Both the position numbers and the translations under genes were made by a program. A model generated the notes under the pieces. The model did no database searches. It was not told where the DNA came from and saw only the letters and a list, made by a program, of their open reading frames with translations. A stretch of DNA of 64,000 bases from a virus: positions 26,588 through 90,587 of IMG/VR virus record IMGVR_UViG_3300036819_000331. The stretch is one strand, 5' to 3'. Positions 1 to 8,038 of the stretch are shown in pieces; within the stretch, counting starts at the first letter, position 1, and every line of letters starts with the position of its first letter.

Positions 1-35
1 TCCTCCGCGCTGTAGTGTATGACCTTGCGCATCAT
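1..35 (-). CDS. Start of a gene cut by the window edge
   Basis: Only the first codons are visible, reading MMRKVIHYSAE before base 1. The ATG at 35-33 overlaps the stop of the upstream gene in an ATGA arrangement, and a GGGGGAGAAGAA ribosome-binding stretch lies just upstream. It therefore looks like the next gene of the leftward operon. Nothing can be said about its function. Confidence 0.5.
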   Translation of the reverse strand, partial: MMRKVIHYSAE

Positions 36-385
36 TTCTTCTCCCCCGTCGTCCCGACGACGGCCATGGGCGGCGCGGGTTTCTTCTTCGGGACAGCCTC
101 GATGCGGGGTTCGTTCCTGGGCTGGGCATCCGGGATAGGTTCCATGGCGGCCGATTTGTTTTCGATGAGCGGAAGCATCTTCTCGTAGTTGCCGCCGTAC
201 TCCGCTGTAAGCTTCGCGGCATTCAGCGCGACGGTGGCGTTGTCGATGATTTGCTCGCTGACTTTCACGATGGCATTGGTGCGGGCGGTCTCTCGCTCCA
301 TCTGCTCGTCGGTCAGATCCTCCTCGCCCAACCGCTCCAATTGAGCAAATAGGTGGTTGTTTAAATCAAGCAGCTTGTTTTTCAT
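32..385 (-). CDS. Small helical phage protein of unknown function
   Basis: 117 residues. The N-terminus (MKNKLLDLNNHLFAQLERL) resembles a small protein common in early operons of temperate phages, usually annotated hypothetical; this is from memory. The first two thirds look helical. The C-terminus is a Pro/Lys-rich, probably disordered tail ending in GEKK. The ATG at 385 was chosen because the conserved-looking N-terminus starts there and GAGAG precedes it. An in-frame upstream extension to 625 overlaps the parB coding end and looks non-coding. It is in operon with the ParB-like gene upstream. Confidence 0.7.
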   Translation of the reverse strand: MKNKLLDLNNHLFAQLERLGEEDLTDEQMERETARTNAIVKVSEQIIDNATVALNAAKLTAEYGGNYEKMLPLIENKSAAMEPIPDAQPRNEPRIEAVPKKKPAPPMAVVGTTGEKK

Positions 386-447
386 AAACACTCTCGTCGT
401 TGGTTGGCCCGTGGGCCGCCCCCGCGTGAGAGCGGCCCGGTTGATGA

Positions 448-2361
448 TTAAGCAGCTTTCTTCTTCGCCTTCGCGGGCTTCTTTTCCGGTGCCGTGAACG
501 CCATGCCGTCCGGTAGCCAAGTACGGAGCTTCTGCTCGGTCTCCTTGTTTCCGGAGAATTTCTTCGGGTCGGCGAATGCCCGATCCAGCTCCTTCACGAT
601 GTCCCCCTTCTTGGCGCTGGCCCATTTTTCAGCCCAGGCCTTCGAGAAGATGGTCTTTCCGATATCGAGCAACTGGTCCTTGGTAATGCGCCCGAGATAG
701 TTTTCAGCGGTGGGCCGCCAGAATTCCGTCACTTGTGCCTCCGTAGCCCCGAGGGCCGATTCGAGCGCGTTTTTCTGCGCCAGCTGCGATTGAAGCGTGC
801 CCGCCACGCAATAGGCGAGGATCGCGAGCTTCTGCGCCTGCGTCAGCTCGCGGAATTCCTCAAACTTCGCGGATTCGGTCTTTTCCTTGAGCCAATCCAG
901 CGCCAGCTGCTCGTGGCAATGGAGCAACATCTTCCCGGCGGCAGTATTCTTGGCGTCCGCCACCATGTCGGTCCTGAAGTGATTCCGCGAGAAACTGACG
1001 TCCGGCCCGGTATGGATGTGGCTGCTGGTGAACTTGTCGATGGCAGCCTTGAATGCCAACAGGTCGAAGGTGACTTCGGGATCTGAGGCAAGCACAGCCT
1101 GCACAATCTGTAGGCGGTGCTGCTTCAGGGAGTCGATGATGGACTGCGAGAAACCCTTTTCCTTCGGCTTGGCGCCCTTACCGGCGTCGTCTTCCAACTC
1201 ATCGCCATCGACGCCCGAAATATGCGCCGCGTCCTGCTTGCGCACCAACCCCAGCGTCACCGCGAAGTCGCCACCATGATCGATGGCGATGTACGCCCCG
1301 GCATGTTTTTTCTCTTCCGGGTCGAAAATGACGTATTTCTTTATCTCCTCGTCCGCCTCATTTACCTGCTCCTGAAGCTCGTCCCGCTTCGTGCAGGTGT
1401 CCTCGTAGGCTGGATCTTCGTCGTCGATGTCCATCCATTTCTCGTCAATGGCCTCGTATTCCGCGCTGAGTTTCGCATATTTTTCCGCCAGTTTCTTCGG
1501 GGCGTTGATCGGCTTTGGCTCGATGCGGCCCATCTTTCCGGTATATTGCCAGTCGCGCTCAAGTGCCGTCTCCGCCCATGCCCAGCCGTCGGCCTTGAGC
1601 TTTTCGGCTTCGGCGGCGAGCTTGTCCTGAGCCAGTTGCTGCAGCAACGCGCCGTCGTCGAAGAACTTCTCCTTACCGAAGAGGTCGGCGGTTACTGTCC
1701 CGCCAGCTTTCTGGTAGGCGGCGATTCCCACGAACTTGCCGAGCTTGCTTTCAGTGCCGGGCTTTTCCTGGGTGATGAGGCTGCGAATATGATGCGTATT
1801 CATATACCGGCCCTCCGCCTTGAAGATCTTGCGCTGCAGCTCATGGTCATCAGTGATGGTGAAGGCCTGGGCACAGTCGAGGGACATCTTGTCCTCGCGG
1901 TAGGCCTGAAACACCTCCGGTGCCAGCCGCGCCAGTTTCATGCGCTGCTGGACGCGCTTCTCGGTTACGCCGAACCGCTTGGCGATCGCCGCGGGCTTCA
2001 TCCCGGCATCCGCTAAGGCGGCGAAGGCCTCGAATTCGTCGGCGGGGTGCATGGCATCCCTCACGATGTTTGCGGCGAGGCTTAATTCCGATGCGTTCGC
2101 ATCGCCCGCCAGCTCGCAGGATATCTTGTGGTCCTTGGGCAGTTTCCCGTCTTTCTGCAATCCTTGCAGTGCCGTGAGGCGACGGCCGCCGTCCACTACG
2201 TCGTAACTGCCGTCTTCGGCCTTCGTCACGAGGGGCGGTTGCAGAAGCCCGTGGCTGAGGATGGATGCCTTCAGCTCCTCCAGGGAGCTTTTGTCGTGGG
2301 ACTTGCGGACGTTGTGGGGAGACACTTTCAGTTGGTCGAGGGAGATGTAAACAGCAGACAT
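448..2361 (-). CDS. ParB/RepB/Spo0J-family protein (ParB-like nuclease fold plus HTH)
   Basis: 637 residues, much longer than a typical chromosomal ParB (about 300). Residues 1-100 match the ParB N-terminal fold: the VSPHNVRKS start, SILSHGLLQPPLV, and VVDGGRRLTALQGL corresponding to the conserved G-x-RR box. Residues 110-165 hold the KorB-like helix-turn-helix (KPAAIAKRFGVTEKRVQQRMKLARL). The remaining 450 residues are acidic and helical with a Lys/Ala-rich end (KKPAKAKKKAA). Plasmid ParB family members bind centromere sites and CTP. Long phage versions lie in early operons and their role is less clear. If the element is circular it lies near the parA/RHH pair at 61 kb, but that pair already has its own RHH partner, so a direct ParA-ParB pairing is only inferred. 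Confidence 0.85.
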   Translation of the reverse strand: MSAVYISLDQLKVSPHNVRKSHDKSSLEELKASILSHGLLQPPLVTKAEDGSYDVVDGGRRLTALQGLQKDGKLPKDHKISCELAGDANASELSLAANIVRDAMHPADEFEAFAALADAGMKPAAIAKRFGVTEKRVQQRMKLARLAPEVFQAYREDKMSLDCAQAFTITDDHELQRKIFKAEGRYMNTHHIRSLITQEKPGTESKLGKFVGIAAYQKAGGTVTADLFGKEKFFDDGALLQQLAQDKLAAEAEKLKADGWAWAETALERDWQYTGKMGRIEPKPINAPKKLAEKYAKLSAEYEAIDEKWMDIDDEDPAYEDTCTKRDELQEQVNEADEEIKKYVIFDPEEKKHAGAYIAIDHGGDFAVTLGLVRKQDAAHISGVDGDELEDDAGKGAKPKEKGFSQSIIDSLKQHRLQIVQAVLASDPEVTFDLLAFKAAIDKFTSSHIHTGPDVSFSRNHFRTDMVADAKNTAAGKMLLHCHEQLALDWLKEKTESAKFEEFRELTQAQKLAILAYCVAGTLQSQLAQKNALESALGATEAQVTEFWRPTAENYLGRITKDQLLDIGKTIFSKAWAEKWASAKKGDIVKELDRAFADPKKFSGNKETEQKLRTWLPDGMAFTAPEKKPAKAKKKAA

Positions 2362-2415
2362 GGACGGCTCCTATTGTGAAGGTTTACGGGTGAAGGGGTT
2401 TTCTAGGTGTCAAAC

Positions 2416-2973
2416 TCACGACGCGCCTGCCAAGGCGAGAATTGCCGATACGGAATTATCGCGATGATCATCGAGCGAGTGCGGATAAGGGCTGTCGTCC
2501 TCATGTCGCCACCGGCAGTCAAAGGTGAGTTTCGGGAACATCTCGACCATCTTGTGCAGCAGGGGTATCGGGGCGTCCCAGGCAGTGTTGAAGGTGATTT
2601 CGGTATATCCATACTCAACCGACGCGTCGTCGATATCGACGCTGCAGGCATTCCACTTCGTGCCCCAATTCTGGATAGACCAGCTATACCAGTCGCGGTG
2701 GCCAATGGCCGCCAGTTCGGCTTCTTCCTCGGCCGTGAAAAGCCGAGTCTGTTCGGGCGAATCCTTTTCCCACTCCTTGACGACGTACCAGGATTTAACC
2801 GCCACGCCGTTGATGGTGGTGTGGCCGGAAGCGGTGTGTTTCAGGATCTCGGGCATCGGCGCGATGCGGTTGAAATCGAAGAGTTCGTCTTCCCACTTCA
2901 CGGCTTTCAAGAAAGCCCTAATGTCGGCCCGCTCGCCTTCGATGTAGATGCGGTTTGATGTCCAGTTCGGCAT
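2416..2973 (-). CDS. Api92-like / DUF1281 family protein
   Basis: 185 residues. It begins MPNWTSNRIYIEG, the hallmark start of the DUF1281/Api92-like ferredoxin-fold family of phages and plasmids. Aromatic-rich motifs such as WYSWSIQNWGTKWNA follow, then FNTAWDAPIPLLHKMVEMFPKLTF, also typical of the family. The ATG at 2973 is preferred over the GTG at 2979 because AAGGAG lies 7-8 bases before the ATG but overlaps the GTG. The biochemical role of the family is unknown. The 195 bases upstream (2980-3174) show no gene. Confidence 0.8.
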   Translation of the reverse strand: MPNWTSNRIYIEGERADIRAFLKAVKWEDELFDFNRIAPMPEILKHTASGHTTINGVAVKSWYVVKEWEKDSPEQTRLFTAEEEAELAAIGHRDWYSWSIQNWGTKWNACSVDIDDASVEYGYTEITFNTAWDAPIPLLHKMVEMFPKLTFDCRWRHEDDSPYPHSLDDHRDNSVSAILALAGAS

Positions 2974-3174
2974 ATGCACGCTCCTTCAGTTAGAGGTTGT
3001 TGGCGAGTGACAAAGGGCAGGGCGGCGCGCTGCCGCAACATGAGTTCGCGGGGACCCGGCTGCAGGAGCGAAGCGACGAAGCTGGGCGGAACGAATTTGC
3101 GGCGAGGGTGCGGCGTCCCTGCCAGTCACGGAGAGCCAACAACGGAAGGGGGTTACGGAAAATGCGTGACTCGG

Positions 3175-3432
3175 CTAAATGCCGGGCTCCTGCCCATACT
3201 CCCGCTCGTACCACTCCTCGAACTGGTCCGGCTTCTGTGCCTGATAACGACACACAGTCCAAAAGAGATATAGCCCCAAACCGGACAGGAATACCGAGCT
3301 TGGCCAGTTGCCTCCCCCGGAGACGAAGGATACGAAATCGAAGGACAAATCGATGACGGCCACAATCATGATGGCGAACCACAGGAATATGGCGACGTAA
3401 ACCAGAGAATGCGTAAATCTGCGCTTCATCAT
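3175..3432 (-). CDS. Small membrane protein
   Basis: About 85 residues with two hydrophobic segments, LVYVAIFLWFAIMIVAVIDL and a weaker one around SSVFLSGLGLYLFWTV. A hydrophilic tail rich in Glu follows (DQFEEWYEREYGQEPGI). The start is uncertain: paired ATG codons at 3432 and 3429, or an in-frame ATG at 3453. The Shine-Dalgarno is weak. It is divergent from the rightward gene at 3524. I do not recognise the family. Confidence 0.5.
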   Translation of the reverse strand: MMKRRFTHSLVYVAIFLWFAIMIVAVIDLSFDFVSFVSGGGNWPSSVFLSGLGLYLFWTVCRYQAQKPDQFEEWYEREYGQEPGI

Positions 3433-3523
3433 CTCGGCTCGGCTCGGGTACATTTCCGATCATTCTACGTCCAGTCGCTGGGAGATTTCCATCCACCCCT
3501 GCCGATAGGTATGCTGGGATACA

Positions 3524-4036
3524 GTGAGCCTGCTGGAAATAATCGTGGCGATTGCGACGAGCGTTGCTGGAACGATCATTTACGCTACGGTCGGTGGCGG
3601 ATACCGGCGCTTGTTTGGCCAGCAAATCTACATTACTGAGCCGCAGGAAAACGGGTTTCTCGCCCCTGCCGAGTCCCGTCGGGGCACGTCTGCTCATGCG
3701 GTTTCCGGAACCCTGAAACATCTCCCCAAGGGCCACGCCGTATGGCTTATCGTCATCGACGAGAAAAAGGGAAAGCATTGGCCACAGGGGTTCGAGCGCG
3801 TGGAATATCACGAGGCGACAGGAACATGGAGTGGGTACATAACGGCGGACGGGTGGCACCAGGTGACCGTCACGGCGGTCGTGGCTCCTCCGACCACGCA
3901 GGAGTATTTCAACTATTTTCAGCGCGTCGGGGGAATGACCAAGCACGAGCCGCTGCTGAGCATTCCGTCCGAATGCAAACGACGGCATAGCATTCATGTC
4001 AAGGTTCCTCCGACTCAGCCGAAGCAGGGTTCCTAG
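3524..4036 (+). CDS. Membrane-anchored beta-rich accessory protein (moron candidate)
   Basis: 170 residues from a GTG start on the strand opposite the surrounding operon, which marks it as an inserted accessory gene. An N-terminal hydrophobic segment (LLEIIVAIATSVAGTIIYATV) is followed by a globular domain. The domain contains VSGTLKHLPKGHAVWLIVIDEKKGKHWPQG and TGTWSGYI. That pattern, a hydrophobic strand with VWL, then a WPQG-type turn, then a TG-x-W strand, resembles an Ig-like domain I have seen in bacterial accessory proteins, but this is only pattern memory. A role in host conversion or exclusion is inference. Confidence 0.55.
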   Translation: MSLLEIIVAIATSVAGTIIYATVGGGYRRLFGQQIYITEPQENGFLAPAESRRGTSAHAVSGTLKHLPKGHAVWLIVIDEKKGKHWPQGFERVEYHEATGTWSGYITADGWHQVTVTAVVAPPTTQEYFNYFQRVGGMTKHEPLLSIPSECKRRHSIHVKVPPTQPKQGS

Positions 4037-4038
4037 CG

Positions 4039-4221
4039 TCATATAAGACCCCGTTCCTGCGCCAGCCATTCCGGCATCTGCATCACCTTCTCGCTCGCGC
4101 ACCACTCCGCCTGCGACTTGGGAAGCCATGTGCTCTTGCTGCCATCGAAGAATTGGTATGCCTTCTCCGTTTCGTGGCGAAGTTCCCCGGCGATTTCGAT
4201 GATGTCGTGATTCTTTTTCAT
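4039..4221 (-). CDS. Small phage protein, 60 residues
   Basis: Compact protein with ELRHETEKAYQFFDGSKSTWLPKSQAEW, a beta-strand-rich motif seen in many short phage early proteins. The ATG is at 4221. Its stop lies 3 bases from the convergent gene ending at 4036. The function is unknown. Confidence 0.65.
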   Translation of the reverse strand: MKKNHDIIEIAGELRHETEKAYQFFDGSKSTWLPKSQAEWCASEKVMQMPEWLAQERGLI

Positions 4222-4274
4222 AGGTGAGCCTCAGATAGCGTAGTCGTGAAGTGCCCTGATAACCTTGAAGCCAT

Positions 4275-4805
4275 ATGGCAAGAATGAAGGTGACGGCCGT
4301 TACCGATGCGCACGCATGCGCGTTTCTCGGATTCGCAAAGCAATATCAAAAGGCCGGTAACCTTTTGTTTGATCGGCACGACCAAATGCTGGGCAATCCG
4401 GCATACTTCCTGTATGCGCATACGATTGAGCTCGCCTTGAAGGCTTTTCTCCGAGCCGCGGGCCTTCCCATTGTCACGGATAAGAAGAGGAAGAGTCATC
4501 ATATAACGGGGTTGTATGAAGAATGCCATGCTCTCGGACTTAGAATTGGCCCCCAAGACCGTTTCGATATTCGCAACGTTATCGTATTGCTCGAAGGCGC
4601 AAATCAAGATCAGGGCCTTCGATACGCGCGGGGGAAAAGCGCCAGTTTTCCTGATCTGTCGTGGACTCGGGAGGCAGTCGAGAGTCTGCTGGGTGCGGTT
4701 GAGCCGAGCGTGAAGAAGAAGATGGAAAGTGATGGCATTGTCCCAGCCACCCCGGCGAGGTTCGATTTCGTCTTCAGTACGCCGACGAGGAAGACCAAAG
4801 CTTAA
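4275..4805 (+). CDS. Helical protein with HEPN-like look, accessory
   Basis: 176 residues on the strand opposite the early operon, so probably a second moron. The core segment NPAYFLYAHTIELALKAFLRAAG resembles helix 1-2 of HEPN-type proteins, where similar sequences are common. I cannot find the R-x4-6-H catalytic motif of HEPN RNases, so a nuclease role is not supported. The C-terminal 40 residues look flexible. The start could be ATG 4275 or the second ATG at 4284. Confidence 0.55.
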   Translation: MARMKVTAVTDAHACAFLGFAKQYQKAGNLLFDRHDQMLGNPAYFLYAHTIELALKAFLRAAGLPIVTDKKRKSHHITGLYEECHALGLRIGPQDRFDIRNVIVLLEGANQDQGLRYARGKSASFPDLSWTREAVESLLGAVEPSVKKKMESDGIVPATPARFDFVFSTPTRKTKA

Positions 4806-4825
4806 GTGCGATGTCGCGAGGTTGC

Positions 4826-5020
4826 TCATGCCGTCAACTCCTTTCGCATTTGGCCCATGACTGTAGGGTGGCATGCAATATACGGTCTGCGCGTTAGCGG
4901 GTCAGTGATCATCAGCATCTCCCTCCATACCGGTCGGGCGCAGTCTCGCACTCTTTTCATAAGCTTCTTGATAAGCCGCTTTGAGCGATTGCGAGAAAGG
5001 GGAGGAAGCTCGATGGCCAT
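4826..5020 (-). CDS. Small basic protein, 64 residues
   Basis: It starts MAIELPPLSRNRSKRL and carries a basic helical stretch (KRLIKKLMKRVRDCARPVW). GGAG lies about 10 bases upstream of the ATG at 5020. It fits the leftward operon downstream of the zinc-finger gene. There is no family recognition, and overlapping longer reading frames are judged non-coding. Confidence 0.4.
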   Translation of the reverse strand: MAIELPPLSRNRSKRLIKKLMKRVRDCARPVWREMLMITDPLTRRPYIACHPTVMGQMRKELTA

Positions 5021-5120
5021 ATAGTTCGGCTCCAAGTAAGGACTCGGATAAACCGGGATTCCGTTCGCTGGAGCGCGCCGGGAGTGATTCCGGGGCCGAA
5101 GGGCAGAGGATCGAGGAAGT

Positions 5121-5501
5121 TCATTCAGCAAGCCCTTTCCATTTGCGCCAGCGGTCAAGGAAATAAGCCTTCGCGCTCGCGGTGGGTATCTTCTCAAGGC
5201 AGGCTGTCGAGCGCAATTCGCGAAAAGCCTGAGTGATGTCATCCCAGAGTTGGCCGAACGGCGGCCATTGGCCGTCACAGGAGAGCCCGCGACGAATGTT
5301 ATTGCAATCTAGGCATGTGTGGTACGAGTCCATCTCGCCTTCCCATTTTCCGGAGAAATAATGGTATTGCTGTCCTGGCAAAATGGGCCGGTGGCACTCA
5401 TAGCATTTATGCTGCTTCCGTGCGCGGCGGATGGCCTCCGACTGAAATTCGTAGGCTCCGTCATAGTCCCCGCCACCTATGCAGACTCCGCACCCGGTCA
5501 T
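5121..5501 (-). CDS. Cys-rich putative zinc-binding phage protein
   Basis: 126 residues. Paired cysteine knuckles CYEC and CLDC, separated by about 30 residues, suggest a treble-clef or LIM-like zinc site. A second short Cys set (CGVC) is near the N-terminus. The ATG at 5501 overlaps the stop of the exonuclease gene as ATGA, which fixes the start. Likely DNA- or protein-binding; the precise function is unknown. Confidence 0.7.
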   Translation of the reverse strand: MTGCGVCIGGGDYDGAYEFQSEAIRRARKQHKCYECHRPILPGQQYHYFSGKWEGEMDSYHTCLDCNNIRRGLSCDGQWPPFGQLWDDITQAFRELRSTACLEKIPTASAKAYFLDRWRKWKGLAE

Positions 5502-6172
5502 GCCGCTTCCCCACGCAACGCCTTCACCAGATACGGGTCCAACTCCGGCTGCCCCAACAGCCACCGCTTGTAATCGGCGGGAATATCCTTGATGGTCGCG
5601 CCCTTGTGCTTGCCGAACGTCATCACCGTGGGAATGCGCGCCAGCTCGCTCCGCATCCATATGCGCTCCCAGGTGAGCGGCCCGGCGGAATCCACCATCC
5701 GAGGAATCAGGTGGGACAGGATGATGTGGCAGTTGTAAACGTCCACATCGGCAGAATGCGCCCCTTTAAGCAATTCGCGGGCTTGCTGGCGGGCGACATG
5801 ATAGAGAACCGCCGATTGCGAATAGCTGTCAAGCCCCGGAAAGAAATGCCGAGAGAGCGCCAGCACGCATATGCGCCGGATCTCCGGCTGGCCGATTACC
5901 TTCCAGTCGTAATCGACGTTGTAGCCGACCAGATACTCTGTGCCCGGCGGTAACGCGAACTCGGTGTATGGCGGGCAGTCCGACAAGTCCTCGTCCATGA
6001 TGTGATGGGTAGCCAGCGCCCCGAGGGATATCGGCTTACCAGGGTTATAGCGCTGGAGGAACGAGCCCTCCGGCCTCAGGGTATTCGGATCAGGGACCTT
6101 GATCCATGCGGCCTCGATGAGTCTCGGTTCGACTAATGAAGTTGCCTCCGTATCGAATAAAACTGCGGTCAT
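5498..6172 (-). CDS. DnaQ-superfamily 3'-5' exonuclease, ExoX-like
   Basis: 224 residues. The Exo I motif is FDTEAT at residues 6-11 (metal ligands Asp7 and Glu9). The Exo II region is YLVGYNVDYDW, and the Exo III motif HSADVDV carries the His and Asp of the DEDDh class. The C-terminal 45 residues (FGKHKG, IPADYKRWLL) match the small ExoX C-terminal domain thought to aid DNA binding. It probably trims ssDNA ends during phage recombination. It lies in the same operon as the RecT/RecE-like pair. Confidence 0.88.
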   Translation of the reverse strand: MTAVLFDTEATSLVEPRLIEAAWIKVPDPNTLRPEGSFLQRYNPGKPISLGALATHHIMDEDLSDCPPYTEFALPPGTEYLVGYNVDYDWKVIGQPEIRRICVLALSRHFFPGLDSYSQSAVLYHVARQQARELLKGAHSADVDVYNCHIILSHLIPRMVDSAGPLTWERIWMRSELARIPTVMTFGKHKGATIKDIPADYKRWLLGQPELDPYLVKALRGEAA

Positions 6173-6216
6173 GTGCTGCTCTGCTGCTGGGGGTTTAAAT
6201 TAGGGGGTTGGCGGGA

Positions 6217-6630
6217 TTACTGTGAAGGAGTATCCTCCAGTTTGGTCATCGGAGGCAATGGGGCTGGATACCACTTAACCGGCTTGAGAATGGCCGGTAT
6301 CATCTTCCGGTAGTTCAAAATCATGTGCGCCGGTATGCCGCTGGCATCGTTGTTTCTATTGTCGAGGTCGGGCTCTACCCAGAAAATCGCGTAATCAGGT
6401 GCGTTTTCCATGCCCTGCCATTCCACCGTCTTTTCGCCAGCTTCCAACGCCACCTCAAGCATTAAAGCAATGCGACCACCGACCATCTCCAGCACCGGAT
6501 GGAGGGCGATGATCGCCATTTCCGCAGCTGGTAGAAAGTAGCGCGCCTTTTTCTTCCTCGCAAAGCCAGCATCATTTAAATCCTTGATGGCGTCCATCAC
6601 ATTACGACGCTTGTCAGAACTCTCCGTCAT
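6217..6630 (-). CDS. Hypothetical early protein, 137 residues
   Basis: The start ATG at 6630 overlaps the upstream stop (ATGA). The N-terminus is basic (DKRRNVMDAIKDLNDAGFARKKKARYF), the middle is amphipathic and helical (EMAIIALHPVLEMVGGRIALMLEVAL), and the end is Pro-rich. No recognised domain. It lies between the recombination genes and the exonuclease in one transcript. Confidence 0.65.
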   Translation of the reverse strand: MTESSDKRRNVMDAIKDLNDAGFARKKKARYFLPAAEMAIIALHPVLEMVGGRIALMLEVALEAGEKTVEWQGMENAPDYAIFWVEPDLDNRNNDASGIPAHMILNYRKMIPAILKPVKWYPAPLPPMTKLEDTPSQ

Positions 6631-6902
6631 GCCGCCGTCTCCGGCTTCAGATCCTTCTTGTGAACCAGCATGTCCAGCCGTAGACGTTCCGGGTTCTTGA
6701 AGTCTGCCGGAATATGGCATGGCAACCGGGTTGTTACCCCGTCCCTATTGACGCAACGCTTGTGGAGAGCGAACAGAAACACCTCCTTGCCGGGACTTTT
6801 CTCGGCGAGTTGCTTCATATTCCACAATGCCGCATCAAACGTCGCGTGAATAACATCGGGCGTGCCGCCGCCTTCCACGAAAATCATGTAACCCTTGGCC
6901 AT
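6627..6902 (-). CDS. Hypothetical early protein, 91 residues
   Basis: Starts MAKGYMIFVEGGGTPDVIHATFDAALWNM, an alpha/beta fold with an early beta strand, helix and second strand (KEVFLFALHKRC). GGAG lies 5-8 bases before the ATG at 6902. It is coupled by ATGA to the following gene. The family is not recognised; many phage early operons carry similar single-domain proteins of unknown role. Confidence 0.65.
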   Translation of the reverse strand: MAKGYMIFVEGGGTPDVIHATFDAALWNMKQLAEKSPGKEVFLFALHKRCVNRDGVTTRLPCHIPADFKNPERLRLDMLVHKKDLKPETAA

Positions 6903-6936
6903 AAATACTCCTTCGATGGTGGTTGATGGATTTCGA

Positions 6937-8016
6937 TTAAGCTGCCGCCCCGTCTTTCGAACCGCTAAAGAGCTTCTTGCCGGACGGCTTCTGCTCTTCA
7001 GGTGCCGGAAGTGAAATCCCCAGCGCCTCGATCTTCGTCACCTCCAGTGCCATTCCTTTCTCCCTCATGGCCTCGACCACCATGACCCCGGAAGAACCGA
7101 GGAACACGGCGGGGCGCTCCTCCGCCGGATACGCAGTGAGGACGGCGATCAGTTCCGCGGCTGCGGCCTTCACGCCAGCAGCGGTGGTGATGGTGTGTTT
7201 GGAGATATCGAAGGTGGGGAGCGGGGCGGGTTTCGGGTCGGTGGGCTTCACCTCGGGTGGGGAGGTGTCGCCGGCGGCCTGGTCGATGACCTCGCCGGTT
7301 TCGGCATCGAAGGTTTCATTGGGCGCCGCTTTCGGCTGCGGCTTCGACGCCCTGATCTGGTTGTTGATGTCGTCCAGCGCCGAGGCGGCCGAGGAATTCG
7401 TTACGTCCACGGCATTGTCGGGTCCAATGCCGAAAGAGCGGTCCTCCATTTCCTCCTTCGTATAAACGCCCATCAGTATGTCCGGGCAGTAGAGCCGGGC
7501 CCATGCGCGCGTGGCGAAATACCCGAGCTGCTGCTTCGGCTGCTGCTTCCACAGCGGGGAATTGCGAGTGATGATAGGTTTTAACTCAGCTTCGAACACC
7601 GCAGGCTCGTCCTCGCCCACGAAGGTTGCGCTCACCTTGCATTTGAGGTTTTCGCCCTCGCCGCTCCATTCCAGCTTCGGCCGGGCCTTGAGCGGCGCGC
7701 GCGAAAGGATGATGGCGTTCACCAGTTGCGCCTCATAAGCCATCCCGTCATTGACGAAATAGGTCTTCTGCGCCACTGAGAACGGATCCATCTCCCAGCG
7801 CATCGACTGCAGTAGGACCGCGAGGCAATCGGCCTGCTTCTGGCGGAGGTGCTTCGGGACGAAATTGGACAGCGCCATGAAGTGCGAGAACTTCTCGAGT
7901 TCCGCGAAATTGTTGAACGCTAGCTTCATCCCGCCAACATGCTCCACGGCGGCGAGCTGGACCTGCTGGAATTCCTTCTTGGGCATGGTTTCGTCGGTAA
8001 CGGTGGGCGTATTCAT
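6937..8016 (-). CDS. RecT-family single-strand annealing protein
   Basis: 359 residues. The central region has the RecT pattern: MALSNFVPKHLRQKQADCLAVLLQSMRWEMDPFSVAQKTYFVNDGMAYEAQ, then the AIILSRAPLKARPKLEWSGEG and YFATRAWARLYCPDILMGVYTKEEM blocks typical of annealases that form filaments on ssDNA. The C-terminal 150 residues are Pro/Ala-rich and probably disordered, with a short folded end. It is paired with the exonuclease gene 22 bases upstream, as in RecE/RecT systems. Likely role: replication-associated recombination and concatemer formation. Confidence 0.9.
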   Translation of the reverse strand: MNTPTVTDETMPKKEFQQVQLAAVEHVGGMKLAFNNFAELEKFSHFMALSNFVPKHLRQKQADCLAVLLQSMRWEMDPFSVAQKTYFVNDGMAYEAQLVNAIILSRAPLKARPKLEWSGEGENLKCKVSATFVGEDEPAVFEAELKPIITRNSPLWKQQPKQQLGYFATRAWARLYCPDILMGVYTKEEMEDRSFGIGPDNAVDVTNSSAASALDDINNQIRASKPQPKAAPNETFDAETGEVIDQAAGDTSPPEVKPTDPKPAPLPTFDISKHTITTAAGVKAAAAELIAVLTAYPAEERPAVFLGSSGVMVVEAMREKGMALEVTKIEALGISLPAPEEQKPSGKKLFSGSKDGAAA

Positions 8017-8038
8017 GGCATTTCTCCTTTGTTGTTGG

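Noticed and set aside
2990-4129. A 379-codon minus-strand frame crossing several short genes
   Set aside because: Composition is Arg-rich and irregular, and it overlaps three better-supported genes including one on the same strand.
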